This document shows, piece after piece, positions 43,024 to 51,032 of a DNA stretch of 64,000 bases (its first letter is position 1; each line of letters starts with the position of its first letter). The DNA is taken from positions 3,179,001 through 3,243,000 of the forward strand of contig NZ_JARUBM010000002.1 in the NCBI RefSeq assembly GCF_029626175.1, in the 5' to 3' direction. The position numbers and the translations under genes are program-made. The stretch is from Micromonospora sp. WMMD1082 (lineage in GTDB: Bacteria; Actinomycetota; Actinomycetes; Mycobacteriales; Micromonosporaceae). The notes beneath the pieces were generated by a model, which worked only from the letters and a program-made list of their open reading frames with translations, ran no database searches and was not told the origin of the DNA.

Positions 43024-43766
43024 GACCGGCCGCCCAAGGGCCGGCTCGCCAGGACCTCGCTCAACTGTCCGCGACCGGGCAGGACGCGGTCGAGGGTGAG
43101 CCCGGCCCGGGTGACAGTGGCCCGGACGGTCGCGGGATCGAGTACGCGAAGCGCCACGGTCTGCTCGTACGCCGGGTTGCCGTCGCTGGTCAGGGCGAAA
43201 TCGACGGTGACGGTGTCGCCGCTGCGGTGTTGCCGTCGGCGGCGCACCATCTCTTCTCCGCCAGGACCGGTAAAGCGCCGGTCGATGAACCATTCGCCGT
43301 CGCGGTGCGGGTCGTAGAAGCCGCTAACGTCGGTGACGCCGTCAGCGTGCGTCAGCAGGGTTTGGGCGAGGAGCCGGCCGCCGGGTGCGAGGAGCCGCGC
43401 GAGGGTGTGCAGCAGGTGGGTGAGGTCACCGTCGTGGGTGAGCTGGTTGAGTGCGCCGTTGGGCACCACGACCAGGTCGACCGGACCGACCTCGGTGCCG
43501 AGGTCCTCGACGCGAGCGTGCACGGTGGCCAGGCGTGGCAGGACGGCGGCGTCCTCGGCGGCGGTGCGGAGCATCGCGGCGTTCGCGTCGATGAGCAGCA
43601 CCCGCGCGTCGACGGCGCGGTAGGCGGGCAGGAAGTGTCCGGTGCCGCTGGGTACTTCGGCCACCCGTATCCCGAAACGCAGGACCGCTGGCAACAGCCT
43701 CGGCGGTGTGAGGCCGGCGAGTTCGGCCGCGTAGCACCGGGCGCGGATCGTGTACTGGTCAGTCAT
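43020..43766 (-). CDS. SAM-dependent methyltransferase
   Basis: This 248-aa protein starts MTDQYTIRARCYAAELAGL. Its motif I is altered (IRVAEVPSGTGHFLPAYRA), followed by VLLIDANAAML, VDLVVVPNGALNQLTHDGDL and LARLLAPGGRLLAQTLL, the layout of small-molecule N- or C-methyltransferases. Both ends overlap neighbours by ATGA (alanine-dehydrogenase-like upstream, methyltransferase-like downstream). The substrate is unknown but probably an amino acid or amine made by this operon. Confidence 0.8.
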   Translation of the reverse strand: MTDQYTIRARCYAAELAGLTPPRLLPAVLRFGIRVAEVPSGTGHFLPAYRAVDARVLLIDANAAMLRTAAEDAAVLPRLATVHARVEDLGTEVGPVDLVVVPNGALNQLTHDGDLTHLLHTLARLLAPGGRLLAQTLLTHADGVTDVSGFYDPHRDGEWFIDRRFTGPGGEEMVRRRRQHRSGDTVTVDFALTSDGNPAYEQTVALRVLDPATVRATVTRAGLTLDRVLPGRGQLSEVLASRPLGGRS

Positions 43767-44866
43767 GGCGTGATGCCGTAGAACCGGGCGTGCTGACGCA
43801 GCACCGGGTGCACCAGCTGCCCGTCGGAGACGATCCGGGCGGCCTGGACGGCATCGTCGTGTCGACCCTGGAGCACGACCTGAGCCAGTCGGAGCAGGTA
43901 CGGGGCGGCGTTGGCGCTGTAGGCGGTGCTGGCGGTCACCGGGACCAGCGCGGGCAGGGTGTCGATCTTGACGTGCAGGATGCCGCGCACCGCGTGCGGT
44001 GGATCGCCAGGCCGCTGTACCGGGCCAGCGGTCGGCAGGTAGCCCGGCCCGTAGCCGCAGGTGACGTCCACGATGACCGCGCCGGGCCGCATCACCGCCA
44101 GGTGACTCTCGTCGATCATCGGTGGCGTGTCGTACGTCGAGATGAGGACCGCGCCGATCACCAAATCGGCGGTGCGGAGGCAGGCAAGCAGCGTCGCCCT
44201 CGTGTTGACCAGGACCCTCACTCCAGCCGTAGCGGAGGGAAGGTAGTCCTGGCGGGATTTCTCGGTCCTGGTCAGGACCGTGACCTCGGTGCCGAGCGCC
44301 GCCGCCGTACGGGCCGCCGCTGCGCCGACGCTGCCGTTGCCGATCACCAGTACGGACGCCGGGGCCACGCCGCGGATCCCGGCGAGGAGCGTGCCACGGC
44401 CGTCGGGATGTTGCAGTGCCTGCGCACCGGCGAAGACCGCTTGGGTGCCGGCGATCTCCCCACCGGGGCGGCCGAGGGGAAACCCGCCGTCCTCGGCGAC
44501 GAACTCGTAGCTCCAGGCAGTCACCTTCGCGGCGAGTAGACCGGTGAGGAGGTCGACGTCGCCCTCGGCGTGGAACAGTGCGCCGATGTGCTGACCGGGC
44601 CGCAAGCGCCGCAGGTCTGCCGGGTTCGGGGACTTGTAGCGCAAGACTAGCGGCGCCGACCAGACCTCCTCGGCAGCGGCGAGCCGTGCGCCTGCCTGCT
44701 GGTAGTCGTCGTCGGTGAGGTACACCCCGCACCCGATACTTGGCTCGGTGACGACGGTGAAACCGGCGTCGACGAAGGCTTCGGCGAGGGGCGGCGTGAG
44801 TAGGGTACGGCGTTCCGTGCCGCTCTCGCGCGGAAAGCCCACGGTCGGTGCGCAACGGCGGGGCAT
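43763..44866 (-). CDS. alanine dehydrogenase/PNT-family oxidoreductase
   Basis: This 367-aa protein matches the alanine dehydrogenase/transhydrogenase alpha fold: TVGFPRESGTERRTLLTP, LVLRYKSPNPADLRRLRPGQ (substrate-binding Lys), ALFHAEGD (catalytic His) and SVLVIGNGSVGAAAARTAAA (dinucleotide-binding GxGxxG). The family also includes saccharopine dehydrogenases and cyclodeaminase-like relatives, so the substrate need not be alanine. The ATG at 44866 is chosen, with GGGAGG 11 nt upstream; GTG 44878 lies too near that site. Two small hairpins sit in its leader. It overlaps the next gene by ATGA. Confidence 0.8.
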   Translation of the reverse strand: MPRRCAPTVGFPRESGTERRTLLTPPLAEAFVDAGFTVVTEPSIGCGVYLTDDDYQQAGARLAAAEEVWSAPLVLRYKSPNPADLRRLRPGQHIGALFHAEGDVDLLTGLLAAKVTAWSYEFVAEDGGFPLGRPGGEIAGTQAVFAGAQALQHPDGRGTLLAGIRGVAPASVLVIGNGSVGAAAARTAAALGTEVTVLTRTEKSRQDYLPSATAGVRVLVNTRATLLACLRTADLVIGAVLISTYDTPPMIDESHLAVMRPGAVIVDVTCGYGPGYLPTAGPVQRPGDPPHAVRGILHVKIDTLPALVPVTASTAYSANAAPYLLRLAQVVLQGRHDDAVQAARIVSDGQLVHPVLRQHARFYGITP

Positions 44867-44881
44867 GGTCGAGTCCACCTC

Positions 44882-44927
44882 CCACTACGGTGCCTGTTGG
44901 TAGTGGAACCATCACCTACGGGTGATG
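44882..44927 (-). promoter_or_regulatory. two tandem hairpins in the leader of the dehydrogenase-like gene
   Basis: CCACTAC (44882-44888) pairs with GTAGTGG (44900-44906), and immediately upstream CATCACC (44910-44916) pairs with GGTGATG (44921-44927) around a 4-nt loop. The first stem touches the ribosome-binding site of the gene starting at 44866. The 130-nt gap after the M20 gene is the only sizeable gap inside this operon, so attenuation or an internal promoter/operator is plausible. Confidence 0.4.
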
Positions 44928-45007
44928 TGGGAGGCCAGGTCACAGGTTGTCGCAGCGTTATCGGTTGACTGTCGATGAGGTGGTGACGATTTCGCTGTCG
45001 CCGCAGG

Positions 45008-46198
45008 TCAAGCGATGGGGAGAAGCTCCATGAGCGCGCGGTGGTAGACCGCCTGCACGGGCGTGATCGACTGGATGCGGATGCGTTCGTCGGTGCCGTG
45101 CAGGCCGACGTAGTCCACCCCGTATCCGGCGGTCGCTGGGATACCCAGGCCGGCCAGGTAGTTGCCGATGTTCGACGGCCCGGCCACCCGCGGCTGCGGT
45201 GCGGAACCGTACCGGCTGGCGGCGCGCAGCAGCGCGGTGAGCAGTGGAGAGGTATCCGGCAGACGGTATGGCGGCCACCGGGTGACGAGCTCCAGGCTCG
45301 TCGGCGCGGTCTCCGGCCACCGGGCGTCGATGTCGTCGACCGTGCCGCGTAACAGTTTCTCGGCACCGGCGTGGTCGAAGCTCGGGGTGAGCCGTATATC
45401 GATGTTGAGCGTGCACAGGTCCGGCACGACCGAATACCCCTCGCCACCGCTGACCGCGGTTACCGTCACCCTCGGCGGGGGCGGGAACTGTGCCGACGGG
45501 CTCCCCGGCAGATCTGCCTCCGCGAGGGCCTGCACCATCGCGGCGGCCTTCACGATTGCGTTCGGCGTGGGCCGGCTACCGCCGGAGTGGCCAGCGACAC
45601 CATGCACGTGCAGCCGGGCCCGCAGCACACCACGCCCACCGATCACCACGTGCTCCGGCCCCGGGTAGCCGATCATTACCCCGGCGACCGGCCCGGTGGC
45701 CGGGTCGGTGAAGTACGCCTTCGCACCCCCGAAACCGCCGGTGTGCTCGTCTACGTCGAACAGCAGCGTGACAGCGCCATGCATCCGCTCTGCGTCTCGC
45801 CGCAGGCGGGCACCGATGTGCGCGAAGATCGCCACGGCGGCCTTCGAGTCCGCGCTGCCGCGTCCATGCAACCAGCCGTCGACGACCGCGCCGGACACCG
45901 GTGAGCGGGTCCACGCGGTCTCGGCGCCGAACGGCGCGGTGTCCAAACACGCATCCAGCACGTACCGGGGTCCGGGCCGCGCGCCGTGCACCTCACACGC
46001 CACGGCCACCACCTCGCCGGACGGCCCGCGCAGACGGCGGGCCGCCAGGCCGTGTGCCCCCAACCAATCCGCGAGGTGATTCACCACCGGTTCGTAGCTG
46101 TCGAGCCCACCGCGGCTGGGAATCCTCACCAACTCGCCGGCCAAGTCCATAACCGAGGCGTGGTCGTCGCGCGCCGCTTCCCAGACAGGGTCTGTCAC
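45008..46198 (-). CDS. M20-family metallopeptidase/deacylase with altered metal site
   Basis: This 396-aa protein has the M20 catalytic domain with an inserted dimerisation domain (about 185-295): GRGSADSKAAVAIFAH (bridging Asp), LLFDVDEHTGGFGGAKAYF (general-base Glu), VHGVAGHSG and a late GLHGTDERIRIQS (His). The usual first metal ligand, His in GHxDTVP, is Cys in LDACLDTAPFG, and the second Glu of DEE is His. It may still hydrolyse an N-acyl or peptide bond, or have another role. It is the second gene of the operon, 6 nt after the regulator. Confidence 0.8.
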   Translation of the reverse strand: MTDPVWEAARDDHASVMDLAGELVRIPSRGGLDSYEPVVNHLADWLGAHGLAARRLRGPSGEVVAVACEVHGARPGPRYVLDACLDTAPFGAETAWTRSPVSGAVVDGWLHGRGSADSKAAVAIFAHIGARLRRDAERMHGAVTLLFDVDEHTGGFGGAKAYFTDPATGPVAGVMIGYPGPEHVVIGGRGVLRARLHVHGVAGHSGGSRPTPNAIVKAAAMVQALAEADLPGSPSAQFPPPPRVTVTAVSGGEGYSVVPDLCTLNIDIRLTPSFDHAGAEKLLRGTVDDIDARWPETAPTSLELVTRWPPYRLPDTSPLLTALLRAASRYGSAPQPRVAGPSNIGNYLAGLGIPATAGYGVDYVGLHGTDERIRIQSITPVQAVYHRALMELLPIA

Positions 46199-46204
46199 CT
46201 GCTG

Positions 46205-46993
46205 TCACCCCTCACGCACCACGCCCAACGCCTCGACCTCAGCCACCGATTCGATCCGCTGGCCCGCAGCGTACGCCTGCCGGCCGTGATCGAGCAGGCG
46301 CGGCGCCGCGGCGCCGCCCAACAGCACACCGCTGTCGAACGCGGAATGCGACGTCAACGAAGGGATCGGCACCACCGCGGCCCGCTCGCTCGCGAGAAAG
46401 AACCGCTCCGGCACGCGAGGGTCGACCTCGACGGCCAGATGCAGCGTCTTCACACCGAACGTGCGGTCGTGGGGATCCCGCAGGTCCAACAACCGCAACA
46501 GATGCTCTTGCAGCAGGGGATAGCGCGGCGGCCCGTACAGCACGCGGTAATGGATCAGGGACGGACGGGCGACGAGCGCCTCCTCGATCGCTTGCAAATA
46601 GGCGACGGACCGCGTTCGCGAGCCGGTCACGATCAGACATTCTTGCGCCTCGGCGACGACTGCCATCATCGCTTCGTGCAACTCGACGTACCGGGCAAGC
46701 AACTGCGGAGCGTCGCCGTCTACCGCCCCCAGATGCCGATCCTGGTGAGCGAACAGATCATCGACAGACGCCCCGTAAATCTCACACAGTGTCTTTCGGT
46801 GCCCGATGCTGGTGGTATGCCGCCCCAACTCCCAGCCACTGACCATCGTCGCGGTAACCCCGCAGTGACCCCCGGGAGCACGCTGATCCATCTCCTCGAC
46901 GAGCCGCTCCAGCGTCCACATCCGCGCGAGCCGCGCCCGTCGCAGCGGCGACGGCGTCGACGTGGCTGCCGAACGACGAGCGATAGCGACCAC
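46205..46993 (-). CDS. XRE-type helix-turn-helix regulator
   Basis: This 262-aa protein has an N-terminal helix-turn-helix at about residues 18-75 (PLRRARLARMWTLERLVEEM, TATMVSGWELGRHTTSI, CEIYGASVDDLFAHQ). The C-terminal ~160 residues contain MMAVVAEAQECLIVTGSRTR and IHYRVLYGPPRYPLLQEHLL, resembling the effector-like (PLD-like) domain seen in actinomycete regulators. As the first gene of the operon it is the natural pathway regulator. The GTG at 46993 has GGAG unusually close; the true start could differ slightly. Confidence 0.8.
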   Translation of the reverse strand: MVAIARRSAATSTPSPLRRARLARMWTLERLVEEMDQRAPGGHCGVTATMVSGWELGRHTTSIGHRKTLCEIYGASVDDLFAHQDRHLGAVDGDAPQLLARYVELHEAMMAVVAEAQECLIVTGSRTRSVAYLQAIEEALVARPSLIHYRVLYGPPRYPLLQEHLLRLLDLRDPHDRTFGVKTLHLAVEVDPRVPERFFLASERAAVVPIPSLTSHSAFDSGVLLGGAAAPRLLDHGRQAYAAGQRIESVAEVEALGVVREG

Positions 46994-47020
46994 CTCCGAA
47001 CCGAGCGAGGAGACCCCAGA

Positions 47021-47566
47021 CTACCGATGATGAACGATGATCTCCCGCGTCGGTGGATCCGCCATCAACGACTCGCCCAAGCGCAGCAGCTCCCGATGCT
47101 GGCGAAGCCGCACGTACCCCTGCGGCGGGTGAAAGCCGCCCACCTCCCTACGAATCCGGTCGAGCACGATTCCCGGGTACTCGCGCACACGCAGGATCGG
47201 AATGGCGTAGGCGCGATCGAGATCTCGGACGTACTCCAGGACCGACGCGCCATTGCCGGGGCGAGCGCCTTCTGCGATGGCCGCGATGCGATCAGGGGAG
47301 TCAACCACGGCCGGGGCGAGATCAATGACGGCCGCCAGACGTGACTCTGGAGCGTTCAGATACACGAACCACTGAACAGCCCGCCCGTCCAGGAAACGCC
47401 GCCGGAACTCGTGTGTCTTCAGCCTTGCCCAGATGAGGTCGTAATACTCGGCATGCAGGGCCATCAGTACGGGCTCAGCCTGATCGGGGGCCATGATCGG
47501 GTCGTCTGGGCCGAACAAGGTCGGCTGGGCCGGGGTGCGAAAGTCGATGGGTCTCACCGGACCCAT
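47021..47566 (-). CDS. ASCH/PUA-like domain protein
   Basis: This 181-aa protein has VLMALHAEYYDLIWARLKTHEFRRRF (split around residue 40-60), VQWFVYLNAPESRLAAVIDL, GARPGNGASVLEYVRDLD and a terminal FHPPQGYVRLRQHREL. This is an ASCH-superfamily beta-barrel, a fold that binds RNA or modified bases; the role is unknown. The ATG at 47566 is chosen because the upstream extension reads antisense-like. It follows the regulator of the neighbouring operon on the same strand but upstream of it. A fragment of a close copy lies at 24.6 kb. Confidence 0.7.
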   Translation of the reverse strand: MGPVRPIDFRTPAQPTLFGPDDPIMAPDQAEPVLMALHAEYYDLIWARLKTHEFRRRFLDGRAVQWFVYLNAPESRLAAVIDLAPAVVDSPDRIAAIAEGARPGNGASVLEYVRDLDRAYAIPILRVREYPGIVLDRIRREVGGFHPPQGYVRLRQHRELLRLGESLMADPPTREIIVHHR

Positions 47567-48221
47567 CCTGCCGGTCCTCGCCGGCAGATGCGGTACCTGC
47601 TTGCATCGACGTGGTCGTGTCCTTGCTAGCCAACCGTCTGAGATCGTCCGCGTCTGGCCGTGACTCGGGCGCCGGGCCGATGCGGGGCCGAGCACAGTGA
47701 GCGGCTCCGTGAAGCCAAACGCGTTGCGATGGACTGAGCGTGAGCTCTCGCGCGACGACCGGCGACGCGGCCTCGGGCGGGCCTGCCCGCGACCCGATAC
47801 GGCGACCGTGGAACCCGTCGTCAAGCTTTATGAATCGCTTCGCAGGGCGACGGCAGTGGATGCCGTAACTGTCCGCGAGTCGTTGCACCTTGGGAATACC
47901 GACTTGTGGTTCGACTTCGAGCGCCGACTTGTGGTCCGACCCGACCGTCACCTGCCCCGACGGTCGGCCCAGCGGAGCAGAGCTTCGACGTGATGTCCGG
48001 TGCGACTACCCCTTCGACTGCACGTGCATGAAGCACTTCGGAAGGCACCTGCCATGATCAGGGCGCCGCCTGGCGGACGGTGCGGTCGCTGTCGTGCAGA
48101 GGCTTAGATCGGTGAGGACCCATCATCCCACGTGTGTCCGCTACCACAGACGGCTGCGGAGTGGGATGCTGCTCAGACAGCTCCGAGTTACCTCCAGTCC
48201 GGCCCGCTGAGGGGAGAATCG
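47567..48221. other. intergenic region holding repeat copy B, no gene
   Basis: About 650 bp between divergent genes. Apart from the CCGACY element at 47892-47947, no coding sequence or RNA gene was recognised. Confidence 0.4.
47892..47947 (+). repeat. dispersed CCGACY tetrad element, copy B
   Basis: Begins GGGAATACCGAC as in copy A. Hexamers CCGACT, TTCGAC, CCGACT and CCGACC occur at 47899, 47911, 47924 and 47936 (spacing 12/13/12). It points at the TPR-type regulator starting at 48222. It is the most diverged of the three copies; the CCGACY positions and GGGAATACC head are what is kept. Confidence 0.65.
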
Positions 48222-49589
48222 GTGCCTCGGCATCCAGAGACGCTGATCACGCCCAACGCGCTGCTGCTCGAAGCGCGTCAGCGCATGCCGTCGCCCCGAC
48301 GTCGAAGGCAGTGCATGTCCCGGTCCGAGCTGGCCGATGCCGTCAACGAGACGCTCGACCAGCTCTATCCGGAGCGGAACCTCACCGCCCACTACGTCAA
48401 CGACCGGTGGATAGGAAAGCTGGAGCGCGGGGAGCACCGTTGGCCCAGCGAGGAGCGCCGCGCCGCCCTGCGGCGTGTCCTGTCGGCTGCTTCCGACGCT
48501 GACCTCGACCTGTACAGCCCTCGCCGCACCGACGGTTTGAGGCCCGATTTTGATCAGTTTGCGGGCGCATGGCTCGGCAATCGGCCGAAAGACCTGGTGC
48601 AGCTGGCGGGACCGTGGGTGTCGGGCTTGCAGGCACCGAAGAGGATTGAGTGGCCTCACGTCGAGGCGCTGCAACGCAGCATCGCCTTGTTCGAGGAGTG
48701 GGATCATCAGCACGGTGGTGGACTCGCCCGTGCGGCGATGGCCGGCCAGCTCGAATGGGCCTGTCAAGTCGCTCGTCAGGCGTTGGCCGTCGAGTCGGTT
48801 CGTCGGGCCTGGCTTTCGACGGCAGCCCGACTTGGCGACCTTGCCGGATGGGCGTGCTTCGACGCGGGCGATGACCCTGGGACCGCTCAGCGGTATCTAG
48901 TTACTGCGATCCAGCTTGCCCGCGAGGCCGGGGACGTGCAGCAGTGCGCCCACGTGGGAACTACCCTTATCAGGCATTTGGCCTACCATGGACGAGTTTC
49001 TGACGCTTTTCAGTTAATCGACCTCGTTCGGTCGAGCTGGCGTGATCTCCCTCCGCTTGGACGTGCTGCGGTCCGGATCGTGGAGGCCCGCGCCCACGCG
49101 CGGAATCATGATGGGCCGGCGTGCGTTCGAGCGGTTGGCCAGTGTGATGACGAGTTCGCGGTCAGCCGGCCGGACGGGGCAGAAGATCCGGTGTGGGGCT
49201 ACTACGCCGATGCAGGTCAGATTCTCGGGGATGCCGGACATGCCCTATTCGATATTGCCGTGAAAAGTGATGATCGTGGCCGGATTACAGAAACGATCGA
49301 TCGATTGCGATCGGCGTACTCCTTTCATCCGGTGGAGATTGCCAGGTCGCGGGCACTCACTATGATCCGGATTGCCGGCCTGCAGATGCGCGGCGCCAAT
49401 CTGGGTGGCGCGTTGGAGTCGATACGGGTAGGCCTAGCGGATGCCGAGGGCGTTCAGTCCGCCAGACTGCGCGACGACCTTCGAGCCCTTGATTCCATCC
49501 TCGCAGGCGCCGAACCGGAGCCAGAGCTTGCGGATGGGCTGGCGGCAGCGCGGGCACGCGTAGCGGCGGCAGTGAGTTTGCAGTTCTAG
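48222..49589 (+). CDS. helix-turn-helix/TPR-type transcriptional regulator
   Basis: This 455-aa protein starts VPRHPETLITPNALLLEARQ with helix-turn-helix features MSRSELADAVNETLDQL and WIGKLERGEHRWPSEERRAA (to about residue 95). A long helical TPR-like region (130-440) follows. The GTG at 48222 has GGGGAG five bases upstream. A closely similar N-terminus occurs in the broken regulator at 62391-63239. Its TAG stop lies in the CTAG that was the insertion target of the adjacent IS; the gene remains complete. Confidence 0.85.
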   Translation: MPRHPETLITPNALLLEARQRMPSPRRRRQCMSRSELADAVNETLDQLYPERNLTAHYVNDRWIGKLERGEHRWPSEERRAALRRVLSAASDADLDLYSPRRTDGLRPDFDQFAGAWLGNRPKDLVQLAGPWVSGLQAPKRIEWPHVEALQRSIALFEEWDHQHGGGLARAAMAGQLEWACQVARQALAVESVRRAWLSTAARLGDLAGWACFDAGDDPGTAQRYLVTAIQLAREAGDVQQCAHVGTTLIRHLAYHGRVSDAFQLIDLVRSSWRDLPPLGRAAVRIVEARAHARNHDGPACVRAVGQCDDEFAVSRPDGAEDPVWGYYADAGQILGDAGHALFDIAVKSDDRGRITETIDRLRSAYSFHPVEIARSRALTMIRIAGLQMRGANLGGALESIRVGLADAEGVQSARLRDDLRALDSILAGAEPEPELADGLAAARARVAAAVSLQF

Positions 49590-51032
49590 TACGGCAGCCG
49601 CCGTTCGGGACTATGGCTGGTGTTCGAGGTTGAGGCGTCGGGTGTAGTGGGCTTGGCGGGCTCGGGCTTGATGGCGGCGGCGCCAGTCTGACCAGCGCAG
49701 ACGGTGGGTGAGGTCGCGGATCGGGCGGAGTACGAGGGTGTTGATCAGTCGGCGGGTCTCGTTGACGGTCAGCTTGATCAGCCCTGTGTCGGTGGAGTCG
49801 TCGTCGGCGTCGGCGGCGCAGATCGCCAGGACGGCGAGGGCGGCCAGGGCGAGGGTGGTGAAGCGGTGCCAGGAGTCCCAGCGGCGGACCTGGTGCTGGT
49901 CGAGGCCGACCTGGCCCTTGGCGGCCTGGAAGCTTTCCTCGACCGTCCAGCGGATGCCCGCGACCCGCACGAGTCGGGCAAGGGTGGCTTGTTGCGGGGT
50001 CCAGCAGCGGTAGAAGGCCAGCTCGCCGGTGGTGGTGTTGCGGCGGATCAGGAGGCTGTGGTGGCCGCCGTCGTCGGGGTCGGCATCGGTGCAGACGTCG
50101 TTGAGCCAGGCCCAGTCGTAGAAACGCGGGCCCTTGGATCCGGCGCCTGCGCTGCGGCGCTGCCACGCCGAGGCCGGTAGGTCGACGGCGACCCGATCAG
50201 CCCGCACCCGGGTCTTGCCACCGTCGAGAGGGACCAGGTGGCTGCGGGACACGGCCAGGACATAGCCCAGGCGGTGTTCGCGCAGGTGAGTGCGGAAGAC
50301 GCTGCTGTTGCCGTAGGCCTCGTCCGCAGCCGCCCACCCGACGGGAACGCCGGCGTCGACCGCAGCGGTGATCATGTCGGCGGCCAGCTCGGACTTCGTG
50401 GCGAAGACAACCTCGTCGGGAACCCCAGCGGCCTGGCATCTGTCCCGGTCATCGGTCCACGACACCGGCAGGTAGACCCGGCGGTCGATCAGCGTGTGCC
50501 CATGCCGGCTGGCATAGCCGCAGAACACCCCTACCTGCGCGTTCTCGATCCTGCCGGCAGTGCCGGTGTACTGGCGTTGCACCCCGACCGAATGCGTGCC
50601 CTTCTTCAGGTCCCCGGTCTCGTCGACAACCAGCACGCCGTCCGAGTCACCGAACCGGGCCACGACCACGTCGCGCAGATCGTCGCGGACAGCGTCGGCG
50701 TCCCACACCGCCCGATACAACAACCTCTGCATCGCGTCCGGCCGGGCATGCCCGGCCCGCTCCGCCAACTGCCAGCACGTCTTGACCTCAATGTCGGCCA
50801 GCAGCCCACTCACGAACGCCGTAGCCGTGCGCCGCGGCTCGACCCGCCCGAACCGTCCCGCGAACGCATCACACACCCCGGCCAGAACCTGCCGCCACCG
50901 GGCAGGGTTTACGCTGTGGCACGCGGCCACCGCCAGATCCGAAGTTATGTCCACAGCAGACAGACGATCACGCGGTGGCCGCACCTCGCCTACCAGACCC
51001 CACCAGCGACATCTCAAACGGCGGCTGCCGTA
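49590..51032. mobile_element. complete IS701-family insertion sequence
   Basis: The 1443-bp element has perfect 16-bp terminal inverted repeats TACGGCAGCCGCCGTT (then imperfect) and is flanked by CTAG at 49586-49589 and 51033-51036. That is a 4-bp duplication of the YTAR type expected for IS701 elements. It carries one transposase gene. The duplication supplies the stop codons of both flanking genes, so neither is disrupted. Confidence 0.9.
49611..50954 (-). CDS. IS701-family transposase
   Basis: A DDE transposase of about 447 aa: VLVVDETGDLKKGTHSVGVQ (first Asp), WAAADEAYGNSSVFR (second Asp) and GIRWTVEESFQAAKGQVGLD (Glu). FVSGLLADIEVKTCWQLAER and the Arg-rich end are also typical. The frame is open to 51017 from a TTG, but GTG 50954 (VDITSDLAVAACHSVNPARW) is the likelier start. 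It is intact, so the element may still be active. It is used by the enclosing element for cut-and-paste transposition. Confidence 0.88.
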   Translation of the reverse strand: MDITSDLAVAACHSVNPARWRQVLAGVCDAFAGRFGRVEPRRTATAFVSGLLADIEVKTCWQLAERAGHARPDAMQRLLYRAVWDADAVRDDLRDVVVARFGDSDGVLVVDETGDLKKGTHSVGVQRQYTGTAGRIENAQVGVFCGYASRHGHTLIDRRVYLPVSWTDDRDRCQAAGVPDEVVFATKSELAADMITAAVDAGVPVGWAAADEAYGNSSVFRTHLREHRLGYVLAVSRSHLVPLDGGKTRVRADRVAVDLPASAWQRRSAGAGSKGPRFYDWAWLNDVCTDADPDDGGHHSLLIRRNTTTGELAFYRCWTPQQATLARLVRVAGIRWTVEESFQAAKGQVGLDQHQVRRWDSWHRFTTLALAALAVLAICAADADDDSTDTGLIKLTVNETRRLINTLVLRPIRDLTHRLRWSDWRRRHQARARQAHYTRRLNLEHQP

